From Lithodes maja (taxonomy: Eukaryota > Arthropoda > Malacostraca > Decapoda > Lithodidae): DNA of 64,000 nucleotides. The stretch is taken from the NCBI GenBank assembly GCA_037953745.1, contig JBAKBP010000206.1:186001-250000 (forward strand), in the 5' to 3' direction. The notes below the pieces were generated by a model. That model did no database searches. It had not been told where the DNA came from and saw nothing but the letters and a program-made list of their open reading frames with translations. This document shows, piece by piece, positions 19,379 through 29,325 of the stretch (position 1 is its first letter; each line of letters starts with the position of its first letter). The translations under genes and the position numbers were made by a program.

Positions 19379-19708
19379 AATAAACCTGTCCTTGGTCAGA
19401 GTGGCAGAGAGACAAATAAACCTGTCCTTGGTCAGAGTGGCAGAGAGACAAATAAACCTGTCCTTGGTCAGAGTGGCAGAGAGACAAATAAACCTGTCCT
19501 TGGTCAGAGTGGCAGAGAGACAAATAAACCTGTCCTTGGTCAGAGTGGCAGAGAGACAAATAAACCTGTCCTTGGTCAGAGTGGCAGAGAGACAAATAAA
19601 CCTGTCCTTGGTCAGAGTGGCAGAGAGACAAATAAACCTGTCCTTGGTCAGAGTGGCAGAGAGACAAATAAACCTGTCCTTGGTCAGAGTGGCAGAGAGA
19701 CAAATAAA
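19379..19708. repeat. 36-bp minisatellite, about 9 copies
   Basis: Unit: AAATAAACCTGTCCTTGGTC plus AGAGTGGCAGAGAGAC. The copies look identical. Because 36 is a multiple of three, long frames stay open on both strands, but their 12-residue periodicity shows they are array artefacts. Confidence 0.96.
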
Positions 19709-19719
19709 GGAGAGATAAG

Positions 19720-20630
19720 GGTAACGGTGAGAATAATGATTAGGGCAAGGACAATAACGGTGAGAATAATGATTAGGGCAAGGACAATAATGGTGAGAAT
19801 AATGATTAGGGCAAGGACAATAACGGTGAGAATAATGATTAGGGCAAGGACAATAACGGTGAGAATAATGATTAGGGCAAGGACAATAACGGTGAGAATA
19901 ATGATTAGGGCAAGGACAATAACGGTGAGAATAATGATTAGGGCAAGGACAATAACGGTGAGAATAATGATTAGGGCAAGGACAATAACGGTGAGAATAA
20001 TGATTAGGGCAAGGACAATAACGGTGAGAATAATGATTAGGGCAAGGACAATAACGGTGAGAATAATGATTAGGGCAAGGACAATAACGGTGAGAATAAT
20101 TATTAGGGCAAGGACAATAACGGTGAGAATAATGATTAGGGCAAGGACAATAACGGTGAGAATAATGATTAGGGCAAGGACAATAACGGTGAGAATAATG
20201 ATTAGGGCAAGGACAATAACGGTGAGAATAATGATTAGGGCAAGGACAATAACGGTGAGAATAATGATTAGGGCAAGGACAATAACGGTGAGAATAATGA
20301 TTAGGGCAAGGACAATAACGGTGAGAATAATGATTAGGGCAAGGACAATAACGGTGAGAATAATGATTAGGGCAAGGACAATAACGGTGAGAATAATGAT
20401 TAGGGCAAGGACAATAACGGTGAGAATAATGATTAGGGCAAGGACAATAACGGTGAGAATAATGATTAGGGCAAGGACAATAACGGTGAGAATAATGATT
20501 AGGGCAAGGACAATAACGGTGAGAATAATGACTAGGGCAAGGACAATAACGGTGAGAATAATGATTAGGGCAAGGACAATAACGGTGAGAATAATGATTC
20601 GGGCAAGGACAATAACGGTGAGAATAATGA
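19720..20630. repeat. 33-bp minisatellite, about 27 copies
   Basis: Unit: GAATAATGATTAGGGCAAGG plus ACAATAACGGTGA. Only a few single-base variants occur among about 27 copies (for example ATTATTAGG near 20100, GACTAGG near 20530, GATTCGGG near 20600). The 425-codon minus-strand and 313-codon plus-strand frames come from the 11-codon period. Confidence 0.96.
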
Positions 20631-20699
20631 CAAACGATAATGGTCAATTGCTGCCAGTAGGGTTGTGATAGACAATACTAATAACTATGAGGGTAATGC

Positions 20700-20935
20700 T
20701 TAACCCTTTGAGTACCAGCGACGTGTGTAATATTTTATTCTAGATGTATATATATATATATAGACGATATTATGCGGCTTAGGAAGGATCTGTGGTAGTT
20801 AAAAAGGTTGGTTGAGAAAGTTTGAAGCCACATTATTGCTAGAGGTCCTTCCTAAGCTGAATAAAATCGTCTAATAATTGTCAGAAAATAATGAAAAGAC
20901 GACAAATCGGTAATGATGGGGTTAATGAAGAAGAT
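20700..20935 (+). mobile_element. Family C TTAA MITE, complete
   Basis: It starts TTAACCCTTTGAGTACCAGC, has an internal inverted repeat around GCGGCTTAGGAAGGATC and GGTCCTTCCTAAGCTGAAT, and ends in GGGGTTAA. No protein is encoded, so movement would have depended on a transposase supplied elsewhere. Confidence 0.85.
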
Positions 20936-20943
20936 GGTAATTA

Positions 20944-21297
20944 TTTAGGGGAGATGGGTTATTTTTCTGGTCCCCCTTCTTCCTCATGTGTAGCCCCTTT
21001 AGTTTACAGATTTTATGACGTTCGGCCCATTAGTTTGGTAATCTTAAGATCTTTCGCCCCATTTCTTTGTCAAAAAATAAGACTTTTCGTGTCACTTACA
21101 GTAGGTGATTTTTTTTTTTTTTTTCCGTGGGGAGCGATATCGAGCCTGTCAATCAAGAGGAACCGACCTTACGAAAAATTAACAAATTTATCTTGAAGGA
21201 GGGTCTTGGGGGGGGGGGGGGGGTTTGTTTAAGCTTGATGGAGTTCCAGGGAGAAAAATACATAAATGAGCAAATAAATACGCCCACTCCCCCTTAA
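20944..21297 (-). mobile_element. Family A TTAA MITE, complete
   Basis: Left end TTTAGGGGAGATGGGTTA, right end GCCCACTCCCCCTTAA. The core contains CGATATCGAGCCTG and ACCGACC. Its right TTAA (21294-21297) is also the left TTAA of the next element. Confidence 0.85.
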
Positions 21298-21508
21298 CCC
21301 TTTGAGTACCAGCGGCGTGTGATGTATCATATTCTAGCTATATTTATAAGATATTAAGCAGCTTAGGAAGGATCTGTGGTAGTTAAAAGGGTTGGTTGAG
21401 ATAGATTGAAGCCTTATTATAGCAAGAAGTCCTTCCTTAGCTGAATAAAAGCGTCTAATAGTTGCCAGAATATGATGAAAAGTACATCAATGGTACTGAA
21501 AGGGTTAA
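21294..21508 (+). mobile_element. Family C TTAA MITE, complete, sharing TTAA with its neighbour
   Basis: It starts TTAACCCTTTGAGTACCAGC and ends GTACTGAAAGGGTTAA, with AAGGATCTGTGGTAGTTAAA and CCTTCCTTAGCTGAATAAA as internal arms. The left TTAA coincides with the right end of the family A copy, so one inserted at the edge of the other. Confidence 0.88.
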
Positions 21509-21539
21509 AACTCCAATTTATTTCATTTCACTCCCAACA

Positions 21540-21645
21540 CCAAACACCTCCCAATAACTTTAATGAAAGCATGTGATCTAACCGGGATTCGAACCTGGGT
21601 TACAACGTACAGATCTTATAAGCACTCTAACCAATACACCATTAA
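21540..21645 (-). mobile_element. tRNA-like SINE-1, copy 2, interrupted at a TTAA
   Basis: Minus-strand B-box GGTTCGAATCC, preceded by GGTTAGAGTGCTTATAAGAT (A-box-like) and followed by CACATGCTTTCATTAA. The SINE head is split at a TTAA (21642-21645) by two MITEs; its remaining bases resume at 22773 (TTAAGATAGTTATGAG), aligning with ATCAAGACAGTTAAG of the copy at 27.88 kb. Confidence 0.75.
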
Positions 21646-22031
21646 GGGGAGTCACTTTTTTTTTTTTTTTTTTATCTTTCTCTCCTTTTCTCTCTTTCCC
21701 TGGCTTGTATCCATTCGGCCCCATTCAGCCAACTGTTTTAAGATGTTTATCCTCATCCAGGTGTCGATTTCTTCCTGGCGACCGACAGCGAGCCAGCATT
21801 GTATGGAGAAATCCGGCTTCGCCGGAGACATTTTTCTATCGGAAAATGTACAAATTTAGCTTGCTGTCAAAACAAAAATATATATATGCTGGCTCGCTAC
21901 CGCTCGCCAGGAAAATATTGACACCTGGGTGGGGTTAAACGTCTTAAAACAGTAGACTGAATGGGACTGAATGGATACAAGCCAAAGAGAGAGGAAGAGA
22001 AAGAAAAAAAAAGCGAGGTGGGCTCCCTTAA
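21642..22031. mobile_element. Family B TTAA MITE, fully palindromic
   Basis: The two halves are inverted copies. Left: TTAAGGGGAGTCAC, CTGGCTTGTATCCATTCGGC, GGTGTCGATTTCTTCCTGGC. Right: the reverse of these, ending GGGCTCCCTTAA. The centre is TATATATATGCTGGC. This foldback form could make a hairpin transcript. It is non-coding. Confidence 0.9.
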
Positions 22032-22776
22032 CCCACTGACCACCAGGCAATATAATATAAATGTAAACTCCAGGCTCGGCAGGTTGTCAAAACAAAAACA
22101 AAATAATCCAAAAAACATCTGGAATGGGTTAGAAATGCAGGAAAAACTACAAAATAACGATCCCCTAGGTCATTAAGGAGTCCTATGGGGCCCCCGAAAG
22201 TCAGAATTATCATGGGGAAATGGGTAGGAAAAACCATGCAAAAACAAGTTTTTGCGCGCTCACGCGCACGCAGCTGGACTTTGAGAGTATTCAACCATGG
22301 GCATTATTGCGTGGGATACTCACGCAGTTCCCATACAAATCTGAGCCCATAGGAACGGAGTAATTAACCATGACTCACCCTATGCGGGCGCTGGGGTTCA
22401 GCGTTACATACATTTGTTTTGTTTTCTATATTCCAACTAACTTCCTCTCAGGCATAGGCTGAGAGCCTTAACATTCACCGCTTTACAATGAGCAGTGAAG
22501 CCCGTGAGGTCTTGTTCCAGTCTAGGGAGTGAGACATGTGAAACACGTAGAGTACAACGAGCACCTGCCATCTTGCCTTCACATGAGGCACGGTGCTCAC
22601 TCATGGTCCAAAACGACCCCATCTCTGAAGCCACCTCATTCCCGTGCTTCACTGTCTCACCCCCTACACTCGGACTCTCACACTTACACACACACAACGC
22701 CACCTGTTGAGCAGATAACTCACCGACTCATAACTTGCCGACGTATAACGTGCGTCGCTGGTACTCGAGGGGTTAA
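22028..22776. mobile_element. Family G TTAA element, probable
   Basis: It starts TTAACCCACTGACCACCAGG and ends CGCTGGTACTCGAGGGGTTAA, giving imperfect inverted ends (TTAACCC, then ACCA-CG type). It shares its left TTAA with the family B element, and the SINE resumes directly after its right TTAA. No coding sequence is recognised inside; the boundaries come mainly from the interrupted SINE. Confidence 0.65.
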
Positions 22777-23014
22777 GATAGTTATGAGTACAAAGCTGGT
22801 CCTAAGCACCCACCTGCCGCCAGTAGCGTCGTAATACAGGGTCGCGGTACACTCCCCAGTTCGTTGACCGCCCGGCACATCACCACCTCCTTCGTCAGGC
22901 TCATCGGGGTAGGGTAGTGTAGCACGGAGGAGTTGCCCGACCATTCGTACTGCGGGGAGAGAGGAAAGAAACGAGCATCAATATGGTTGACCCCTTAATT
23001 CTGTACCGGCGATT

Positions 23015-23166
23015 TTTTATTTATTTTTTTTTTTTTTTTAGCTATCGCTCACCAGGAATAAATTGACATCTGGATGGGGATAAACGTATTACAACAGTAG
23101 GCTGAATGGGGCCGAATGGATACAAGCCAGAGAAAGAGAGAAAAAGAGGCCTGTCACCCCCCTTAA
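23015..23166 (+). mobile_element. Family B TTAA MITE, right half only
   Basis: GCTATCGCTCACCAGG, GGCCGAATGGATACAAGCC and CACCCCCCTTAA match the right arm of 21642-22031. To its left lies a T run preceded by CCTTAATTCTGTACCGGCGA, a family C type end. Confidence 0.7.
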
Positions 23167-23247
23167 GATAAGTGCAGGACCAACTTTCAATTTCAGAGAT
23201 AAAGATGCCAATGTGTCACTGCGAACCGTCTGTGAGAAGATAACTAT

Positions 23248-23250
<3 letters not shown>

Positions 23251-23325
<75 letters not shown>
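23251..23325. repeat. (GA)n microsatellite
   Basis: This is an uninterrupted GA run of about 75 bases. Confidence 0.96.
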
Positions 23326-23329
<4 letters not shown>

Positions 23330-23393
23330 GGAATACAATACAAAATATAACAAACAAATGTGTGAAAATAACATCCGTGTAGGTAAATGCTCA

Positions 23394-23611
23394 TTAACCC
23401 TTTGAATAGCAGAGCCGTCCTTTTAACTATATTCTGGCTACTATTAGAGGATTTTTGTCAGTTTAAACAAGGCCTCCAGCAATTAACTGACTTCGAACTA
23501 TCTCACTTAACTCTTTTGACTACCAAAGATCCTTCTTAAACTGCACACAATTGTCTAAATATACCTAGAATAATACAAATAACAAAAACCTCGCTGGTAC
23601 AGAAGGGTTAA
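23394..23611 (+). mobile_element. Family C TTAA MITE, complete, divergent
   Basis: It begins TTAACCCTTTGAATAGCAG and ends GCTGGTACAGAAGGGTTAA. The internal arms (AAACAAGGCCTCCAGCAA and CCTTCTTAAACTGCACAC) are weaker than in the 20.7 kb copy, so this is an older insertion. Confidence 0.8.
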
Positions 23612-23639
23612 TTACACATGTTCCTCATTTTATGTATTT

Positions 23640-23960
23640 ATGTATTAACTTTATTTTTGAGTTTCCTCGCTCGGCCTCCATCAAGCTTAGAAAAACATTC
23701 CCTACACCCCCATCAAGATAAATTTATACATTTTTCGGTAGAAAAATGTCCCGGCCGAAGGCCAATTCCTCTTAGAATTACAGGCTCCCTGTCGCTCGCC
23801 AGGAATAAAAAACGACACCTAAATTCCACGAAAGGTCTCAAAATTGGCAACGAAATGGGGCAAAAGGTATTAAAATCGCCAAAATAATGGGCCGACCGTC
23901 TTAAAATCTCAAAATTAATGGGGCTAAACACGAGGGAGAAAGGGGTCCAGAAAAACAAGC
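23640..23960 (+). mobile_element. Family A TTAA MITE, ends lost
   Basis: GAGTTTCCTCGCTCGGCC, TTTTTCGGTAGAAAAATGTC, CAGGCTCCCTGTCGCTCGCC and GAGGGAGAAAGGGGTCCAG match family A in order. Neither terminal TTAA is identifiable. Confidence 0.75.
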
Positions 23961-24084
23961 ACACGATAAATACAGTATGTTCATATTTAAGATGACAAAC
24001 CCTGTGCAACTTTAGGTGATTTCACTGTGCAATAATCTGGCAGGACTCCACTGTCACATAAGTTACTATATTAACCAGTCGATG

Positions 24085-24460
24085 TTAAGGGGAGACTGAC
24101 CGTTTGTTTGGTCTATTAATTCATTTATTCGTATTTTTTTTTTTTTAGTTTCCTCCCTAGACCTCTATCAAGCTTTGAAAAACACCCCCTAGACCCCCCT
24201 TCAAAATAAATGTGTACATTTTTCGGTAGAAAAATGTCCCAGCCGAAGGCCGGTTTCTCTTAAAATTACAGGCTCGCTATCGCTCGCCAGGAAATAGTCG
24301 ACACCTAAATGGCACGAAAGGTCTTAAAATTGACAACGAAATGGGACTAACGGTGTTAAAATCGCCAAACTAATGGGCCGAACGTCTGTATAATCTCAAA
24401 ACTAGTGGGGCTAAATATTAGGGAGAAGGGGGTCCAGAAAAACGGTCTGCCTCCCCTTAA
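24085..24460 (+). mobile_element. Family A TTAA MITE, best-preserved copy
   Basis: Termini TTAAGGGGAGACTGACCG and CGGTCTGCCTCCCCTTAA are clean inverted repeats. The core reads in order TTTTTCGGTAGAAAAATGTCC, GGCTCGCTATCGCTCGCC, AAATGGCACGAAAGGTCTT, AACTAATGGGCCGAACGTC. The ten bases CCAGTCGATG occur directly on both sides, outside the TTAA motifs. Confidence 0.92.
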
Positions 24461-24627
24461 CCAGTCGATGCTAAGCCCGTATTAATCCTACCCAGTTCGG
24501 CATGATTTCACGATAATGTACAGGCAATTGGGTTTTAGTTGAAATCAAATAATCAACTCATTTTATTTATAAGGGGTATTACATCACACATGAATTTTGT
24601 ATGATGTATGGAAGTGTAATAATAATA

Positions 24628-24650
24628 ATAATAATAATAATAAACGGTTT
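24628..24650. repeat. (AAT)n microsatellite
   Basis: Seven to eight AAT units. Confidence 0.9.
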
Positions 24651-24854
24651 ATTAAAGAATGGCAGCCTCATGAGCTGAAAATACACATTTTACAATTTAG
24701 TGGATGAACACGAGATGTACAGATATGAGGATGGTAAGTATTGGTTTACAAACAAAATAAATAAATACAATAATGATGCATGTGCAGAATACAAATTATC
24801 ATAAAATAACCATGAGAGTAAGTGATATACAGTACATATACACTTTTATGAGTG

Positions 24855-25040
24855 CCTGTGTGTGTGTGGGTGTGGGTGTGGGGGGTGGATGTGTGTCTGG
24901 GTGTGTGTGTGTGTGTGTGGGGGTCTGGGTGTGCGTGTGTAAGTGTATGTAGGTGTGTGTGTGCGTGTGTGTGGGTCTGAGTGTGTGTGTGTATGCGTGT
25001 GTGCGCGTGAGTATATGTAGGTATGTGTGTGTGTGTATAT
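24855..25040. repeat. (GT)n-rich low-complexity array
   Basis: GT runs with GGGT and GCGT variants over about 190 bases. The minus-strand His/Thr frame is an artefact. Confidence 0.9.
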
Positions 25041-25189
25041 ATTTCCGTGTTATTCAACGTCATAGACTATTACCTTTGATACATGAAACACGCAAGAACT
25101 TCAAAGAAATTCACGGAAAATAATCCTCAACGGGATTATTCTTATACGGCGGTTATCTTTCAAGAATATCAACTTTGTCATCACCTCGG

Positions 25190-25560
25190 TTAGGGGGGGA
25201 TAGGGGGTAGGTATATCCTCATTTATATTTGTTTTCATCATTTTGTTGTGCCCCCTTAGACTTCCATCAAATTTTAAAAATATCCCCCCCCCCCCCCAAG
25301 ACCTTCAAGATTAATTTGTACATTTTTTGATAGATAAATGTCGCGTCCGAAGGCTGCTTTCTCTTAAGTTACAGGTTCGATATCGCTCGCCAGGAAGATA
25401 TGGATACTTAAATGACATGAACAATCTGAATGTTGACAAAGAAATGGGGCGAAATGTCTTCAAATCACCAAACTAATGGGCCGAACGTTTTATAATCTAA
25501 AAACCAATGGGGTTAGTCATGATGAAGAAGGGGGCCATAAAAACAGCCCATCTCCCCTAA
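25190..25560 (+). mobile_element. Family A TTAA MITE, diverged but full-length
   Basis: Left end GGTTAGGGGGG, right end CCCATCTCCCCTAAACC; both terminal TTAA motifs have decayed. The internal core (GATATCGCTCGCCAGGAAG, AAACTAATGGGCCGAACG) is clear. The adjoining CTCGG and CCGAG extend the inverted repeat. Confidence 0.78.
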
Positions 25561-25608
25561 ACCGAGTGCTATTACAAATTATAAACACGATGTATTATAA
25601 CAGTCGTA

Positions 25609-25819
25609 CAGTTGGCCAAATAAGTGATGGCGCGGCAACAAGTATATTTCGATCAAAAATTATTATCAGCACTATCTAAGCCCTAATTCATCGTTTCGAG
25701 TGAGATATTCAAACATGTTCCTATTTTTACACACCCTATTCAACATCTGACAGAGATTAATACATCATACAGCGAGCAAAACATAATGACAGCGGCGACA
25801 CGACTTATTTGGCCAACTG
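25609..25819. mobile_element. Tc1/mariner-like MITE, 211 bp
   Basis: Ends CAGTTGGCCAAATAAGT and ACTTATTTGGCCAACTG are perfect inverted repeats flanked on each side by TA (25607-25608 and 25820-25821). TA duplications and CAGT-type ends fit Tc1/mariner. The interior is AT-rich and non-coding. Confidence 0.88.
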
Positions 25820-25837
25820 TACAACTTGGGTGAGGGC

Positions 25838-26110
25838 TGGTCCTATCCAGAGTGAGGTTTGGCATCCTCTACCCAACCTTAGCCGTTTCTGTCTGTCTCT
25901 TTTACTGTCCTACATTTCCTTCTGGGGGCGGGGGCTAGGAATCCTCCTCCCCTTGTAAAATTCATCTACTAGATGAGAAAAACAAAAGGGCGAGGGAACG
26001 CGAAAGTGGTCCCGGACCCTAAGAATTGGAACTTTAAATGTTGTTTCTCTTTTCTTTTCGGTCTCTATCTCGAGTCGGCCACCCCCCCCCCCCCCCCCCC
26101 CGCTATAGGG
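25838..26110 (+). mobile_element. Repeat D (probable LINE 3' region), copy 1
   Basis: GAGGTTTGGCATCCTC, CGCGAAAGTGGTCCCGGAC, CCTAAGAATTGGAACTTTAA and a terminal GTGCCTGAGGACATAC recur at 34.75-34.93 kb plus 36.85-36.95 kb. This copy is uninterrupted and shows the empty site for the inverted-repeat element at 34934-36844. A C run lies at 26083-26101. Confidence 0.7.
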
Positions 26111-26124
26111 ATGTGCCTGAGGAC

Positions 26125-26245
26125 ATACAATGTTTAGACGATATTATGCAGCTCAGGAAGGATCTGTGGTAGTTATTTGTATTGGTTGAGATCATTTTAA
26201 GCCTTATTATTGCTAGAGGTCCTTCCTAAGCTGAATAAAACATAC
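26125..26245 (+). mobile_element. Family C TTAA MITE cut by the assembly gap
   Basis: TTTAGACGATATTATGCAGC, AGGATCTGTGGTAGTT and GGTCCTTCCTAAGCTGAATAA are family C. The sequence runs into Ns. Confidence 0.75.
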
Positions 26246-26445
26246 NNNNNNNNNNNNNNNNNNNNNNNNNNNNNNNNNNNNNNNNNNNNNNNNNNNNNNN
26301 NNNNNNNNNNNNNNNNNNNNNNNNNNNNNNNNNNNNNNNNNNNNNNNNNNNNNNNNNNNNNNNNNNNNNNNNNNNNNNNNNNNNNNNNNNNNNNNNNNNN
26401 NNNNNNNNNNNNNNNNNNNNNNNNNNNNNNNNNNNNNNNNNNNNN
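26246..26445. other. Assembly gap, 200 N
   Basis: Exactly 200 unknown bases, a typical scaffold placeholder, so the true distance is unknown. Reading frames crossing it are meaningless. Confidence 1.
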
Positions 26446-26683
26446 ATATTGCAATAACAAGGCGACTGTTATTTGCAACGAAACCATACATTTTTATCCT
26501 ATAATTGCATTGTATAATACACCTTCCTTACTACTACCCTATTTGGTGTCAACTCTTGCACTACAACAGAAAAGCTTGCATCGAGTGATAAATGAAACAA
26601 CGGATACAACATTTGATTCCGTTTCTGATGGACCTATAGAAGTCAAGAACACAGTTGACATTCGTTCTTAGAGGTTCTTTCTA

Positions 26684-27000
26684 ATTGTAATATAAGTATA
26701 CTGTATAGTGTAAGCCAAATTGTAATATAAGTATACTGTATAGTGTAAGCCAAATTGTAATATAAGTATACTGTATAGTGTAAGCCAAATTGTAATATAA
26801 GTATACTGTATAGTGTAAGCCAAATTGTAATATAAGTATACTGTATAGTGTAAGCCAAATTGTAATATAAGTATACTGTATAGTGTAAGCCAAATTGTAA
26901 TATAAGTATACTGTATAGTGTAAGCCAAATTGTAATATAAGTATACTGTATAGTGTAAGCCAAATTGTAATATAAGTATACTGTATAGTGTAAGCCAAAT
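26684..27000. repeat. 35-bp minisatellite, 9 copies
   Basis: Unit AATTGTAATATAAGTATACT plus GTATAGTGTAAGCCA, invariant in all copies. Each unit contains the palindromic stretch AGTATACT. Confidence 0.96.
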
Positions 27001-27764
27001 TCGAATGTAGTTGATGTCACGATATTAATTATTCATTATAGATTATATGTTACCTGATTCCAAATTCCATTAGGTAATATTGACAAATATAGTAACGAAC
27101 ATATTTGTTTTCGGGTTCTTAGATCCCCTTGAAATCTGCTAGTAAAACCTCTTGCTTATCAGTTCATTAACACTAGCCGTTCAATATTATATGAACTTCA
27201 CTACTTTCTTGGCGTAGGGATGTATCTACCCCATCGCCCGTCAAATTATTGGTGGAGGTAACATAATAAAACCCATTGGAGGTTGCACCATTTGAGTATC
27301 AACATGTCCTTAAACTCACAGCTTCTCTGACAGGAAGAGCAATAGAACAAAATGACAGTTACAAGTTGGATATTTATTTACAACGTAACACAAAAAAGTG
27401 ATATATTACAAAAAGCAAAGAAGAGAGACAGAAACACAGCCAAGAAAAAATGATCACATCTAATGAAGAACTAGAAATAAGAGTTGAGATGACACAAGGC
27501 ACGAGGGCCTCAGATTTACTCACTTCGTTACCAGTCAGGGATAAAGGTTTTACTTAAATATCAAGAATTAATTATGTCATAGCCTTGACGTATGATTGGT
27601 CAGTTTTGAACCTACTTTCTGAATGTGTATGCAGGGATATAAACAATCTGGACCACTGTATGAGTTATAAGAGAGGGAGATTCATCTATATCCAATTTAC
27701 TGAAATACGAGATATCGCCGCTCAAATGCCTGACGAGGTGTGCCCGTATTATTATGTGTTTTAC

Positions 27765-27895
27765 ACCAACCAACTTCACATATAAACTCAATTAATGAAA
27801 TCAACAAATACATGTGGCACTCCGAGGACTCGAACCCAGGATACTCACATCGAAATTCCGCGCACTATGCATTACGCTATCAAGACAGTTAAGAA
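27765..27895 (-). mobile_element. tRNA-like SINE-1, copy 3
   Basis: Minus strand: an A-box-like TGATAGCGTAATGCATAG, then B-box GGTTCGAGTCC, then the tail CACATGTATTTGTTGATTTC and ATTAATTGAGTTTA. The head resembles a tRNA with mispaired arms. This is a SINE candidate rather than a functional tRNA. Confidence 0.65.
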
Positions 27896-28062
27896 ATATG
27901 GACAAGCCTACGATTTATTATGCAGTTTCGAATCCTGCATATTAATCTGAGCATGTGCATAATTCCAACTGCGCTATGGTAGCCTAATGTATAGACGAAT
28001 GGAAGGAGTAATTATTGGGGCACTTAACCCTTAGGAAGGCCTCGCTATAAATTGCTTCCATG

Positions 28063-28136
28063 TCTTTTACACCAACCAACTTCACATCTAAACTCAATTA
28101 ATGAAATCAACAAATACATGTGGCACTCCGAGGACT
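28063..28136 (-). mobile_element. tRNA-like SINE-1, copy 4, truncated
   Basis: The 74 bases nearly duplicate 27761-27834 (TTACACCAACCAACTTCACA to CTCCGAGGACTC), stopping inside the B-box. It may be a 5'-truncated SINE or a local duplication. Confidence 0.65.
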
Positions 28137-29120
28137 CTTATATGAGAAACGAGCCTGACCTTTAGCCTATGGACGGACAATTGTATATACTGTACTAATC
28201 TTAGTATGAAGCAAGAGTGAATGTAAGTGGTCAAGGTTTTAGGACGAGGGGACAGAGTGCATTTTTCGACATCACAATCTGTAACCCAAGAACACAGACT
28301 TAACGCGAACAAAGACTCAGGGCAGTGTATTCCAGAAGCGATAATTTAAAGAAACGACCTTATTAAGCATGAATACTGAACATGGATCAAGGAAGCTTCA
28401 TTCAACTGGTGTTCACGTCGTCGGGTTAGGTGAACAATTACCGGACACGAAACGAAACGCCAGCATAGAACCCAAGTCCCAACATGAATGAGATGCAGGC
28501 TCTCCTTTCTTCTCAGAGTTTACACTTCTGTGTCTGAGGGGTATAAAGGTCCTCCCTGGTTAAGAGGAGATTGGTAACATACCTAGACTGATATGGCTGT
28601 GACGGAGGTCCGCATTGGTGAGCAGCTTAGTTGAGCTTAGAGAGGGAGAATAAGATATAAGAAAACACAAATTATCCACGTAGGATTTTTTGTTTCCCGG
28701 GGGAGGGGGTGAGGGGGATATCATATAAATAAATAAACAACATAAGTATGAACAAAACCAGAGTTGCCAGATTCTCTATAAAACAATTTGAGTTGCATAA
28801 CTAAAATGTCAACTCCAATCTCCATTTCCTCCATAATATTTATATAATGATGAGGCCTAATTTGCATTATGAACTTTGATTCAGTATTACCAGTATAACG
28901 TGGATGCTTTAAATTGTGGTAGTAGTTTTGGGAAAATGTTAATTAGAATACATGACTAGGCTTCTCCTGGGAGCAAGTGAAATTCTCTCACGTACGTTTA
29001 TGTAATTTTACAGACTGTAAATACTTTTACAATATAACATGTATTCAGCATTATTCAGAAAAAAAACTAATACGGTGATTTGAGAAAGCTGTAAAGAATA
29101 GTTGTGTTAATAAATAATAC
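28137..29120. other. No gene or element recognised
   Basis: AT-rich unique-looking DNA. Reading frames are short, with no motif seen on either strand. Confidence 0.4.
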
Positions 29121-29124
29121 AGAA

Positions 29125-29325
29125 TCAGTGACGTCCTTTTCATTATATTCTGTCAATTATTAGATTATTTTATCAAGCTTAGGAAGGACTTCTAACCATG
29201 AACGGGCAAACAACTATCTAAATTAATAATTTTAGTTACCACTCATCCTTCCTAAGCTGAATAAAATCGTCTAATAGTTGCCAGAATATGATGATACGGA
29301 CGTCGCCAGTACTGTAAGAGTCAAT
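29125..29325 (+). mobile_element. Family C TTAA MITE, diverged
   Basis: AGCTTAGGAAGGACTT and ATCCTTCCTAAGCTGAATAA form the internal inverted arms; the termini read CAGTGACGTCC and GGACGTCGCCAGTACTG. The flanking TTAA motifs have decayed. Confidence 0.72.

Noticed and set aside
19206..20668. Long open frames of 108 to 425 codons on both strands
   Set aside because: They have exact 11- or 12-residue periods because the DNA is tandemly repeated in multiples of three.
26197..26671. Frames spanning the N block
   Set aside because: They are unknown residues across an assembly gap, with no real coding content.
26643..27020. Minus-strand repetitive ORFs rich in Tyr and Ile
   Set aside because: Translations of the 35-bp minisatellite.
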